Assembly: GCA_966211335.1 (NCBI GenBank)
Contig: CBIHNF010000001.1
Coordinates: forward strand, 1,054,001 to 1,118,000
DNA from: JAPWJZ01 sp966211335
GTDB taxonomy: Bacteria > Pseudomonadota > Alphaproteobacteria > Micavibrionales > UBA2020
Direction: 5' to 3'
Length of the DNA stretch: 64,000 nt
A program made the translations under genes and the position numbers. Shown one piece after another: positions 23,601-32,224 of this stretch (position 1 is the stretch's first letter; every line of letters starts with the position of its first letter). The notes beneath the pieces were generated by a model. It searched no databases. It saw only the letters and a program-made list of their open reading frames with translations, and had not been told where the DNA came from.

Positions 23601-26600
23601 ACGCTCAGCCAAGGCGACCTGACCGGCCTTACCATCACCCCGCCGCATAACTACAGCGGCAACTTCACGCTGTCCGTCTCCGTCACCGACACCGAGACGA
23701 ACTTGTCCGGTGCTGAAAACGACACGACTGACAACTCCGCAACGGCCACGACGCCGCTGCATGTACACGTTGAAGCGGTGGCCGATACGCCGACGCTCAC
23801 CGTCCGCGATGAGTGGGTCAAGGAAGATAGCTCCGTCAAACTGCACATCGATGCAAACCTGACCGATACCGATGGCTCTGAAAAACTCACCATCACCGTG
23901 ACCGGCATCGCGGCTGGCTGGGGCGTCGATACCTCGACCTCCGGCGGTACCTACAATCCGGCAACCGGCACCTGGACGATCACGCTGGCGCCCGGCGCGA
24001 ACTTCAGCGGCGGCCCGACTCTGACCCCGCCCGCCAACAGCGACGCGGATCTGACCGGCCTGCACGTCACCGCAACCTCGACCGAAATCTCCAACGGCAG
24101 CTCGGCGTCGACCGGCGGCACGATCAACGTCTTCACCGACGCTGTGGTTGACCCGATCACCGTCACGGCTTCCGCGCCGTCCGGCCACAATAACAGCGAT
24201 ATTCCGCTGACCATCACCATCGGCGCTTCCGCCGACCATGACGGTTCGGAAGGCGTGACGAAAATCCTCATCTCCGGCGTTCCTGCTGGCGCATCCCTGA
24301 ACCATGGCCACAACAACGGCGATGGCACCTGGACCCTGACGCAAGGCGACCTGACCGGCCTGACCTATCACGCGGCTTCCACCTCCTCCGGCACCGTCCA
24401 CCTGACAGTGTCTGTGACGGAACAGGAAACCAACCTCTCCGGTGCCGAGAATGACCTTTCGGACAACACCTATGTTGTCACGACCGGCCTTAACATCGGC
24501 GTCACCTGCGACCCGAACCCGCCGACACTCTGCGTCAACGACGTCTGGGTGAAGGAAGATCATTCGGTCCAGCTGAACGTTCAGGCTGCGCTGGATCATC
24601 CGCAATCGGCCGGTGAACACCTTGTCATTACCATCACGGGCTTCCAGCCCGGCTGGACGGTCAACACGACCACCTCCGGCGGCACATATGATGCGGCAAC
24701 CGGCACCTGGAGCATCTCGCTCGCGCCGGGCGCAAGCTTCAACGGCGGCCCGACGGTCACCCCGCCCGCAAACTCCGACATCGACCTGACCGGTCTGCAT
24801 GTCACTGCAGTTGCAACGGATGGTACGTACTCTGCCACCACCAACGGCACCGAAAACGTTTTCGTCGACGCGGTTGTCGATGCGATCACGGTGTCGGCTT
24901 CCGCCGCTTCGGGCCACAACAACACCGACATCCCGCTGAACATCACGATCGGCGCGTCTGCCGACCATGACGGTTCCGAGGGTGTCACCAAAATCGTCAT
25001 CTCCGGCGTTCCGGCTGGCGCATCCCTGAACCACGGCGTGCACAACGCCGATGGTACGTGGACGCTGACCCCGGCTGACCTGACCGGTCTTACCTATCAT
25101 GCCTCGTCCACTTCTTCGGGTAACGTGCAGCTGACTGTTGCCGTGACCGAACAGGAAACGAACCTGCATGGTCTGGAAAATGACCTTTCCGACAACACCT
25201 ACGTCGCGACGACGAAAGTGAACATCGGCGTCACCTGCGACCCGAACCCGCCGACACTCTGCGTCAACGACGTCTGGGTGAAGGAAGATCATTCGGTTCA
25301 GCTGAACGTTCAGGCTGCTCTCGATCATCCGCAATCGGCTTCCGAACACCTTGTCGTCACCATCACCGGCTTCCAACCCGGCTGGACGGTGGATACCTCG
25401 GCGTCGGGCGGCACTTATAATGCTGCAACCGGTACCTGGTCCATCACCCTGCCGAACGGCGCGGCCTTCAATGGCGGCCCGACGGTGACCCCGCCCGCAA
25501 ACTCCGACATCGACCTGACCGGTCTGCATGTGACGGCTGTTGCAACGGATGGCACCTATTCGGCGACCACCAACGGCACCGAAAACGTCTTCGTCGACGC
25601 GGTTGTCGATGCGATCACGGTCTCGGCATCTGCTGCCGGCGGCCACACGCATACCGACATCCCGCTGACCATCACGATCGGCGCCTCTGCCGACCATGAC
25701 GGTTCCGAAGGCGTCACGAAAGTGCTCATCTCCGGCGTTCCGACCGGCGCTTCGCTCAACCATGGCCACAACAATGGCGATGGCACCTGGACGCTGACGA
25801 CGGCTGACCTCACCGGCCTGACGTTCCACCCGGCTGACAATTCCGCCAGCAACGTCCAGCTGACGGTTTCCGTAACCGAACAGGAAACGAACCTGCACGG
25901 TCTCGAGAATGACCTGACCGACAACACCTATGTCGCCACGACGAAAGTGAACATCGGCATCACCTGCGATCCGAACCCGCCGACACTTTGCGTCAACGAC
26001 GTCTGGGTGAAGGAAGACCATTCGGTGAAGCTGGACGTCCAGGCAACCCTGAACGTGCCGACCCCGAACGAACACCTCGTCGTCACCATCACGGGCTTCC
26101 AGCCCGGCTGGACGGTGGATACCTCGGCTTCCGGCGGCACCTATAATGCTGCAACCGGCACTTGGTCGATCACCCTGCCGAACGGCGTCAACTTCAGCGG
26201 CGGCCCGACCGTTTCGCCCCCCGGCGACAGCGATATCGACCTGACCGGCCTGCATGTCACCGCAACGCAGACGGACGGCACGTATTCGTCCTCGACGAAC
26301 GGCCTCGAAAACGTCTTCGTGGACGCGGTTGTCGATCCGATCACGGTCTCCGCGCATGACACAACCGGCAAGGAAGGCACGCCCATCGCGCTCTTCATCA
26401 CCGTTGGCGCCAGCCACGATACGGACGGTTCCGAGACGGTGACGAAAGTCCTCATCTCCGGCGTTCCGACCGGCGGCACGCTGAACCACGGCACGCTGCA
26501 GGCGAACGGCGACTGGCTGCTGACGAAAGCAGACCTGACCGGCCTCACTATGACCCCGCCGTCCACCTACATGGGCAACGTTGACCTGACCATCAAAGTC

Positions 26601-28466
26601 ACGGAACAGGAAAACCACCTCGGCGGCTCCGAGAACGACTACACCGACAACACCTATGTCGCGACAACGCATCTCGGCGTTGACGTTTATTGCGATCCGC
26701 ATCCGCCCACGCTCTGCGTCTTCGACGTTTGGGTGAAGGAAGATAAATCCGTCGCGCTGAACGTGCAGGCAACCTTGGATCATCCGCATCCGGGCGAGCA
26801 CCTTGTTGTCACCATCACGGGCTTCCAGCCGGGTTGGGGCGTCGATACGACGACCTCCGGCGGCACCTATGATGCGGCGACCGGCACCTGGTCGATCACG
26901 CTGCCGAACGGCGTAAACTTCAACGGCGGTCCGACCGTCTATCCGCCGCATGACAGCGATGTCGATATGACGAACCTGCATGTCGTCGCAACGGCGACCG
27001 ACGGCACGTCTTCGGCCTCCACGATCGGCGTTGAAAACGTCTTCGTCGACGCGGTTGTCGATGCACCGGTGCTGACCGTTCCTGCGAACGTCAACTATCT
27101 CTGGATCATCAACCAGTCGAACCCGTCGCCGATCGCCGTGGAATCCCACGTGACCGACACGGACGGCTCGGAAAAAGTGACCAAGATCGTCATCAACCTC
27201 GACAACCCGTTCAGCAACCCGTCGGGCGGTTACTACAACCTGCATGACGCCGGCGTCTACCTGAACAAGGGCACCGAAACGGCGCCCGGCATCTGGACGA
27301 TCAACGTCAACGCAGGCGACACCTCGACGGCACTCAACGGCCTCGCGCTGATGACCTCGACCAGCCAGGACTACTACTGGGCGCTGCACAACGGCCCGCA
27401 CAGCGGCAACATCACTGTCCAGTCGTATGTGTCCGAAGCCAACCTGCACGGCCTCGAAAACGACTACAGCGACAACAACGCGGTGGTGACGCAGAACATC
27501 TGCTACACCTTCTCGGTCTCGCCGCTGATGCTTGACCTGAACGGCGACGGCTTCAACCTCGTCGACCAGTCGGCCGGTATCCGCTTCGACATGACCAATG
27601 ACGGCCTGACGGACGCGACCTCGTGGGTTGGCGCCAACGACGGCCTGCTGGCGATTGATGCGAACCACGACGGCGTCATCAACAACCAGTCCGAACTGTT
27701 CGGCGACAACGCGAATTCGCCTGATGGCTTCGCGAACCTTGCCGGCTACGACAGCAACCATGACGGCGTCATCAACGCATCCGACGCCGCCTTCAAGGAT
27801 CTGCTGGTCTGGCAGGATAGCAACCAGAACGGCGTTTCCGATGCCGGCGAGCTGCACTCGCTGTCCGATGTCGGTGTCACTTCGATCAGCCTGTCGACGA
27901 CTTCCGTCAACCAGGTCATCGGCGACAGCGCCATCACGACGGTCTCGACTGTTACTTACGCCGACGGCCACACGGGCCAGGCGGGTGACGCTTGGTTCAA
28001 CGTCGCTGACGCTGCCGATCACACCGGCGCCGTCAACGTCGGCACCGCCGAGAACGATGTCATCTACGGCACCGCGAAAAACGACACGATGTCGGGCGGC
28101 GACGGCCACAACTACCTCTTCGGTGGCGACGGCGATGACATTCTGGTCGCAAATGGCGGCGTCAACGAACTGACCGGCGGCCATGGCGGGGACACCTTCC
28201 TCATCCATGCCGGCCATGATGTCGACACCATCAAGGACTTCAACATTGCGGAAGGCGACAAGCTGGACATCTCTGATGTTCTGACAAACTTCGATCCGCT
28301 CACGAGCTCTTTGCATAACTTCGTAAATGTGGTGCAAAGCGGCAACAATAGCCTGGTCCAAATTGACCAGACGGGAACTGGACATGCGTTCCAGACTGTT
28401 GTCGTCCTCGAGGGTGTTCACATCGATATCGACGCCTTGACAAACCACGGCAATTTGATTGCCTAA
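20658..28466 (+). CDS. Giant type I-secreted repeat adhesin (LapA/BapA-like)
   Basis: The 2602-residue product has an N-terminal region (about 1-225) with two copies of a beta-rich module (VVQFSDGASVTVKNF and LVISFKNGGEIIIPNY), like the retention modules of LapA/BapA-type adhesins. A glycine-rich hinge follows (about 230-245, PAAGGNNGGGASGGG), then eight tandem repeats of about 243 residues marked by (V/I)KED. Next come four EF-hand-like Ca loops (LDLNGDG, IDANHDG, YDSNHDG, QDSNQNG), RTX nonapeptides (GGDGDDILV) and a C-terminal type I secretion signal region. It should be exported without a periplasmic stage by the ABC, HlyD and TolC proteins encoded just downstream. The ATG at 20658 is preferred because AGGGG lies at 20643-20647. 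Role: surface attachment or biofilm, inferred. Confidence 0.85.
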   Translation: MTTTDQQNGAHHHNEINVEAGEKTIVTMTAGQGLVLSSNAVEVQGMTMDKTGALVVQFSDGASVTVKNFADMATCSEGCSLTLPSGQQMSMADLYHTLAPQGEEQVADNSATAQVKESFAALQTDKVASGADVHLIGKPNAGENLVVKLQPGDAYKFGFEMTEPASVKDNHGELVISFKNGGEIIIPNYDSVKDASMPDFVMKDGTKLAVTDFSDVLSTAAQLNAVEPAAGGNNGGGASGGGFGFNSILTTTPLDGINYIGPIDPTQLQYRADFREPKPIIEQEPLLAPTISAVNIFVKEDSTAANPSVPFNAGNAGTVTNTLNVTADMTHPHAGDVMTVTIAGIPAGWTVDTSHSGGTYDAATGIWTLTLAPGVSHFAGGPDVYPPANSDADLGTLSVSATVDRGGVTTSATTTETVNTDAVVDPVTVHGTPTSGDEGHSIPVTITIGASADTDGSEHVTQIIVTLVNHGGGASDATLNHGVNLGNGVWSLTPADLAGLTINGGAHYHGQIDINVAVTETETNLSGSELELGDNSATTTDNFSVVINNTIDKPVLTVQDFSIKEDTSVDLHADATLPNAGPNDHLVITISGFPANCTVSETDNNGHLGHYDSGTGTWTVTLAPGEEFHGGPTVTPAADSDVDLTGLVVTATAVDSTDASVTSSSSGTENIFVDAVIDAPTINSTDAAGNENTPIALNISVSAGGDHTDGSEVLSPITISGVPAGATLNHGVHNPDGTWTLSQGDLTGLTITPPNHFDGQITLTASVTDTETNLSGSETDTSDNSATVSTTIHVTVNDTIDPPTLHTPDVWVKEDHSVGLDIHATLNNPGPNDHLTITVTGITPGWGVDTSVSGGTYDTATGTWTITLPNGSDFNGGPTLTPPADSDIDLTGLTVTATTSDGTTSSTVTTHENIFVDAVIDAPTITSPDASGNEDTAIPLTINVSSGGDHDGSEVLSPITITGVPAGATLNHGTQNPDGSWTLSQGDLTGLTITPPHNYSGNFTLSVSVTDTETNLSGAENDTTDNSATATTPLHVHVEAVADTPTLTVRDEWVKEDSSVKLHIDANLTDTDGSEKLTITVTGIAAGWGVDTSTSGGTYNPATGTWTITLAPGANFSGGPTLTPPANSDADLTGLHVTATSTEISNGSSASTGGTINVFTDAVVDPITVTASAPSGHNNSDIPLTITIGASADHDGSEGVTKILISGVPAGASLNHGHNNGDGTWTLTQGDLTGLTYHAASTSSGTVHLTVSVTEQETNLSGAENDLSDNTYVVTTGLNIGVTCDPNPPTLCVNDVWVKEDHSVQLNVQAALDHPQSAGEHLVITITGFQPGWTVNTTTSGGTYDAATGTWSISLAPGASFNGGPTVTPPANSDIDLTGLHVTAVATDGTYSATTNGTENVFVDAVVDAITVSASAASGHNNTDIPLNITIGASADHDGSEGVTKIVISGVPAGASLNHGVHNADGTWTLTPADLTGLTYHASSTSSGNVQLTVAVTEQETNLHGLENDLSDNTYVATTKVNIGVTCDPNPPTLCVNDVWVKEDHSVQLNVQAALDHPQSASEHLVVTITGFQPGWTVDTSASGGTYNAATGTWSITLPNGAAFNGGPTVTPPANSDIDLTGLHVTAVATDGTYSATTNGTENVFVDAVVDAITVSASAAGGHTHTDIPLTITIGASADHDGSEGVTKVLISGVPTGASLNHGHNNGDGTWTLTTADLTGLTFHPADNSASNVQLTVSVTEQETNLHGLENDLTDNTYVATTKVNIGITCDPNPPTLCVNDVWVKEDHSVKLDVQATLNVPTPNEHLVVTITGFQPGWTVDTSASGGTYNAATGTWSITLPNGVNFSGGPTVSPPGDSDIDLTGLHVTATQTDGTYSSSTNGLENVFVDAVVDPITVSAHDTTGKEGTPIALFITVGASHDTDGSETVTKVLISGVPTGGTLNHGTLQANGDWLLTKADLTGLTMTPPSTYMGNVDLTIKVTEQENHLGGSENDYTDNTYVATTHLGVDVYCDPHPPTLCVFDVWVKEDKSVALNVQATLDHPHPGEHLVVTITGFQPGWGVDTTTSGGTYDAATGTWSITLPNGVNFNGGPTVYPPHDSDVDMTNLHVVATATDGTSSASTIGVENVFVDAVVDAPVLTVPANVNYLWIINQSNPSPIAVESHVTDTDGSEKVTKIVINLDNPFSNPSGGYYNLHDAGVYLNKGTETAPGIWTINVNAGDTSTALNGLALMTSTSQDYYWALHNGPHSGNITVQSYVSEANLHGLENDYSDNNAVVTQNICYTFSVSPLMLDLNGDGFNLVDQSAGIRFDMTNDGLTDATSWVGANDGLLAIDANHDGVINNQSELFGDNANSPDGFANLAGYDSNHDGVINASDAAFKDLLVWQDSNQNGVSDAGELHSLSDVGVTSISLSTTSVNQVIGDSAITTVSTVTYADGHTGQAGDAWFNVADAADHTGAVNVGTAENDVIYGTAKNDTMSGGDGHNYLFGGDGDDILVANGGVNELTGGHGGDTFLIHAGHDVDTIKDFNIAEGDKLDISDVLTNFDPLTSSLHNFVNVVQSGNNSLVQIDQTGTGHAFQTVVVLEGVHIDIDALTNHGNLIA
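21549..27460 (+). repeat. Eight tandem repeats of about 725-795 bp in the adhesin gene
   Basis: The repeat mark (V/I)KED begins at 21549, 22344, 23091, 23817, 24549, 25278, 26007 and 26733. The spacing settles at 726-732 bp and is exactly 729 bp for the two intervals 24549-25278 and 25278-26007, where DNA identity is also highest. The first two intervals are longer and more diverged. The pattern indicates recent duplication in the middle of the array. Confidence 0.9.
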
Positions 28467-28489
28467 GTAAAAGTAATGATGTAATCATG

Positions 28490-28525
28490 TGGGGCTGCAG
28501 CGGCATTCTGCAGCCCCATTTTTTT
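28490..28525 (+). terminator. Rho-independent terminator after the adhesin gene
   Basis: TGGGGCTGCAG and CTGCAGCCCCA form a perfect 11-bp stem with a 7-base loop and a T7 tract. It would reduce read-through into the secretion genes, so these may have lower expression than the adhesin. Confidence 0.88.
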
Positions 28526-28558
28526 GTATAAAACTCGAATTCCTCAAGGGACTGAACG

Positions 28559-29890
28559 ATGAACAAGTTTGCGAAATTCTGCACCGTCTCCATGCTCTGC
28601 TTCACAATGTCGACAGCGGTTTATGCCGCGAACGGCGAAGATGGTGACTTGTCCCTGACTGACGCCGTGAGCAAGGGCGTCCTGAAGAGCCCCGAATACG
28701 CGGTTGTTGCCAACAACACGCTCGCCACGAAAGAAGAGCTCGCGCAGGCGAAATCGCTTTGGGCGCCGAGTGTCGACTTTCTCGGCCAAACCGGTTGGGA
28801 GCGCACCAACTCTCCCTTCATCGATCGCAACAACCTGTGGCGCAACTCCGCGTCCCTGTCCCTGACGCAGCTGCTGTTCGACGGCTACGGCACGCAAAGC
28901 GAAATCAAGCGCCAGAAATACCGTGTTGAATCCGCTGCCAACCGCACCGGCGAAGTCGCCGAATTCGTCGGCCTCGATATCGTGCAGGCATACCTTGAAG
29001 TCCTGCGCCAGCGCGACCTGCTCGCGATTGCGCGCGCGAACGTTGAAGACCACAACAAAATCCTCGGCACCATCCAGACCGGCGCGAATGCCGGCACCGT
29101 GACCGAAGGCGACGTGAGCCAGGCGGATGCGCGTCTCGCGCTCGCCCGCGCGACGGTGTCCTCGACCGAAGAAGCGCTGCGCAACGCAGAATCCCTCTTC
29201 ATCCAGAAAGTCGGCGATACGCCCGGCGACATGGCCTTCCCCTCGATCCCGCGCGACAAGCTGCCGGCCACGGTGGACGATGCCGTCCGCGAAGCCGTGA
29301 CGCAAAGCCCGACGCTCGCCGTGTTTGAATCCGACGTGAAAGTCGCCAAGGCCGAATTTGAAGGCTCGGGTTCTACGCTTTATCCGCGCGTTGAAATCCA
29401 GGCGAACGCCTCCCTCGGCCACGACCTCGATGGTATCGAAGGCCATGACGACCGCGAATCCGTTCTCGGCGTCATGCGCTGGAACCTGTACCGCGGCGGC
29501 GCCGATCAGGAACGCCAGCGCGAGTTCATGTACCGCCACGCGCAAACGAAAGAGCGCCGCGCCCAAGCTGCACGTCAGGTCGAAAAAGACATGCGTGACA
29601 CCTGGGCTGGCATGATCTCCTCCTCGGAGCGTGCAGCGCAGTTCCTCGGCCAGGCTGCCGCGAACGAGAAAGTCGTCAACGTCTATCTCGACCAGTTCAG
29701 CCTCGACCGCCGCACCCTGCTCGACGTGCTTGACTCGCAGAACGAACTTTTCGTTTCGCGCTCCTCGCACATCAACGCGCTCTATACCGAAATGTTCGCT
29801 GTCTACCGCGTGCTGGCCCTCAAGGGCGAGCTGCTCGGCAGCATGGGCATTCCGCGTCCGCGCGAGAGCAAGTTCGTCGTCGCGAAATAA
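28559..29890 (+). CDS. TolC-family outer-membrane channel of the type I secretion system
   Basis: The 443-residue product has a signal peptide (about residues 1-24, ending AVYA) followed by the TolC/OEP fold. It starts with LSLTDAVSKGVLKSPEYAV, has long helical repeats such as LEVLRQRDLLAIARANVEDH and VSQADARLALARATV, and a second half that mirrors the first (LLDVLDSQNELFVSRSSHINALY). Such proteins form the outer-membrane trimer of type I exporters. AAGGGA precedes the ATG. Position between the adhesin and the ABC transporter genes supports a LapE-like role. Confidence 0.9.
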   Translation: MNKFAKFCTVSMLCFTMSTAVYAANGEDGDLSLTDAVSKGVLKSPEYAVVANNTLATKEELAQAKSLWAPSVDFLGQTGWERTNSPFIDRNNLWRNSASLSLTQLLFDGYGTQSEIKRQKYRVESAANRTGEVAEFVGLDIVQAYLEVLRQRDLLAIARANVEDHNKILGTIQTGANAGTVTEGDVSQADARLALARATVSSTEEALRNAESLFIQKVGDTPGDMAFPSIPRDKLPATVDDAVREAVTQSPTLAVFESDVKVAKAEFEGSGSTLYPRVEIQANASLGHDLDGIEGHDDRESVLGVMRWNLYRGGADQERQREFMYRHAQTKERRAQAARQVEKDMRDTWAGMISSSERAAQFLGQAAANEKVVNVYLDQFSLDRRTLLDVLDSQNELFVSRSSHINALYTEMFAVYRVLALKGELLGSMGIPRPRESKFVVAK

Positions 29891-29959
29891 TTTAACCGTG
29901 ACGGTTCGCTAGACGGGGCAGCATCTTTCAACCGGCAGCAACCTTAGCGTGGATTACTC

Positions 29960-32224
29960 GTGTCTGATGACGGTCAAAAAGTAACAGTCAACGTCAATCA
30001 AGCCGGCCAGCAAGGGCAGGGCGGCCAAGGTCAAGGCGGCTCCGGCGGTACAGGTTCATCCTGGCCGCTTGAAGCCGAGCGCGTGTCGCTTGACGATCCG
30101 CTCATGGAATGCCTTGCCATCATCGCCGCCGAAAACGGCCGCCGCACCACGGCTGCCGCGCTTTCCGCCGGCCTTCCCATCCACGGCAAGCAAATGGCAT
30201 CTCCCGCCGCCTTCGTGCGCGCGGCAGATCGCATCAGCATGACGGCGCGCATGGTGCGTCGTCCGTTGAAAGACCTGGCCGAAAGCCCCAACCTGCCGGC
30301 GATCCTCGTTCTTAAAAATAACCACGCCTGCATCCTGCGCGGCCGCAATAAAAACGGCATTGAATGCGTCTTCCCGGAAACACCGGATGCGCCGGTGACG
30401 CTGTCGCTAACGGAGCTGCAGTCCCGCTATAATGACTACGCTTTCTTCGTGCGCGCGCGTGCCTTGAATGACGGCCGCAGCGGACCCATCACCATCGATA
30501 CCGATGCCAGCTGGTTCTGGGGCGCGATCTGGCGCAACAAGAATATTTACTACGAAGTCATGCTCGCGGCCGTGATGATCAACATCCTTGCCATCGCCAG
30601 CCCGCTGTTCACCATGAACGTCTACGACCGCGTGGTACCCAACGCAGCTTTCCCGACACTCTGGTTCCTCGCCGGCGGCGTTATCGTGGCTTACCTTTTC
30701 GATTTCACCTTAAAGAACCTGCGCTCCCATTTCGTCGACACGGCTGGCCGCAAGGCGGATAACGTCATCTCGGCGCGCATTTTCGAACAGATGCTGGCGA
30801 TGAAAATGGCGGCGCGCCCGCCGTCCGTCGGCGTCCATGCCTCGAACCTCAAAGAGTTTGAAACCCTCCGCGACTTCTTCACTTCGGCCACCATTGTCGC
30901 CGTCATCGACTTCCCTTTCATTATCTTCTTCATCGCGCTGATTTTCCTCATCGCCGGGCCTGTCGCCATTATCCCCTTATGCCTTGTCCCGCTGGTCATG
31001 GGCGTCGGCATCATGCTGCAGCGTCCGCTCGATCGCACGATCAAGGAAAGCATGCGCGAAGGCGCGCATAAATCCGGCCTGATTTTCGAAACGCTGTCCG
31101 GTCTTGAAACCATTAAAGTGCAGGCCGCCGAAGGCCATATCCAGCGCAAGTGGGAAGAGGCGACGGAGCAATCTTCCCGCACCGCCGTCAAGGCGCGTTC
31201 CGTTTCCAGCTTCGGCGTCAACTTCGCTGTCTTTGCCGCCAATATGTGCTCCGTCTTCATGGTCATCTACGGCACCTACCTGATTGCCGACAAGCAGATC
31301 ACCATGGGTGCGCTCATCGCCTCCGTCCTTCTCTCCGGCCGCGCCATGGCACCGCTTGCCTCCGTCGCCGGTATCCTCACCAAATACAGCCAGTCCAAGG
31401 AATCTCTCGAGCGCCTTAACGAGCTGATGCGCGCGCCCGTCGAGCGTCCTCTCGGGCAGGTCTTCATTTCGATGCCCGTCATGGCCGGCAAGATTGATTT
31501 CCGCGATGTGGAATTCCGCTACCCGAACCAGAAAACACCGGCGCTGCGCAATATCAACTTCACCGTTGGCGCGGGCGAACACGTCGGCATCATCGGTGCC
31601 GTCGGCTCCGGCAAGACGACCATCGAGCGCCTGATCCTGAACCTCTACCAGCCATCCGGCGGCTCCGTGCAGGTTGACGGCGTCGATGTGCGCCAGCTGG
31701 ATCCTGCCGACCTCCGCCGCAACATCGGCGTCGTGCAGCAAACGCCCTACCTGTTCTTCGGCTCGGTGCGCGAAAACATTACCCTCGGCCATGAATCGGT
31801 GCCGGATTCTGCTGTGCTGCGCGCCGCTGAAATGGCCGGCGTCATGGACTTCCTGCGCGATTCCGAAGCCGGCCTTGATACGCAGGTCGGTGAGCGCGGC
31901 GACAACCTTTCCGGAGGCCAGCGTCAGGCGATCGCCATTGCGCGCGCGCTTCTCTACGATCCGCCCATCCTGCTGCTCGATGAACCGACCGCGTCGATTG
32001 ATCCGGGCTCGGAACGCCGCTTGTACACGCACCTGAAACAGATGATCCGTGGCAAGACGATTTTGCTGGTCACACACAAAAGCGCCGTTCTCGGCCTCGT
32101 CGATAAACTGATTTTGATGGACCGCGGCCGCATCGTTGCCGCCGGCCCGCGTGATGAAGTCATCCAGAAACTTCAGGCCGGCGCTTACCGCGCTGCCGGC
32201 GCCGGAGGGGCTCCCAATGAGTGA
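29960..32224 (+). CDS. Type I secretion ABC transporter, LapB-like, with degenerate C39-like domain
   Basis: The 754-residue inner-membrane exporter starts at a GTG. After a Gly/Gln-rich leader (about residues 10-32) comes a peptidase C39-like domain (about 36-165). It begins DDPLMECLAII and lacks the usual catalytic ECG context, as in LapB-type exporters that do not cleave a leader. Transmembrane helices occupy about 175-465. The nucleotide-binding domain has Walker A (GAVGSGKTT, about 551-559), signature LSGGQ and Walker B (ILLLDEPTASID). It should bind the C-terminal signal of the adhesin and power export. It overlaps the HlyD-like gene by eight bases. Confidence 0.9.
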   Translation: MSDDGQKVTVNVNQAGQQGQGGQGQGGSGGTGSSWPLEAERVSLDDPLMECLAIIAAENGRRTTAAALSAGLPIHGKQMASPAAFVRAADRISMTARMVRRPLKDLAESPNLPAILVLKNNHACILRGRNKNGIECVFPETPDAPVTLSLTELQSRYNDYAFFVRARALNDGRSGPITIDTDASWFWGAIWRNKNIYYEVMLAAVMINILAIASPLFTMNVYDRVVPNAAFPTLWFLAGGVIVAYLFDFTLKNLRSHFVDTAGRKADNVISARIFEQMLAMKMAARPPSVGVHASNLKEFETLRDFFTSATIVAVIDFPFIIFFIALIFLIAGPVAIIPLCLVPLVMGVGIMLQRPLDRTIKESMREGAHKSGLIFETLSGLETIKVQAAEGHIQRKWEEATEQSSRTAVKARSVSSFGVNFAVFAANMCSVFMVIYGTYLIADKQITMGALIASVLLSGRAMAPLASVAGILTKYSQSKESLERLNELMRAPVERPLGQVFISMPVMAGKIDFRDVEFRYPNQKTPALRNINFTVGAGEHVGIIGAVGSGKTTIERLILNLYQPSGGSVQVDGVDVRQLDPADLRRNIGVVQQTPYLFFGSVRENITLGHESVPDSAVLRAAEMAGVMDFLRDSEAGLDTQVGERGDNLSGGQRQAIAIARALLYDPPILLLDEPTASIDPGSERRLYTHLKQMIRGKTILLVTHKSAVLGLVDKLILMDRGRIVAAGPRDEVIQKLQAGAYRAAGAGGAPNE

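Noticed and set aside
23565..28448. Open frame of 1627 codons on the minus strand inside the adhesin gene
   Set aside because: It is antisense to a well-supported repeat adhesin, is rich in Arg/Val/Asp/Gly from GC-rich repeat codons, and shows no domain. It is a by-product of codon bias.
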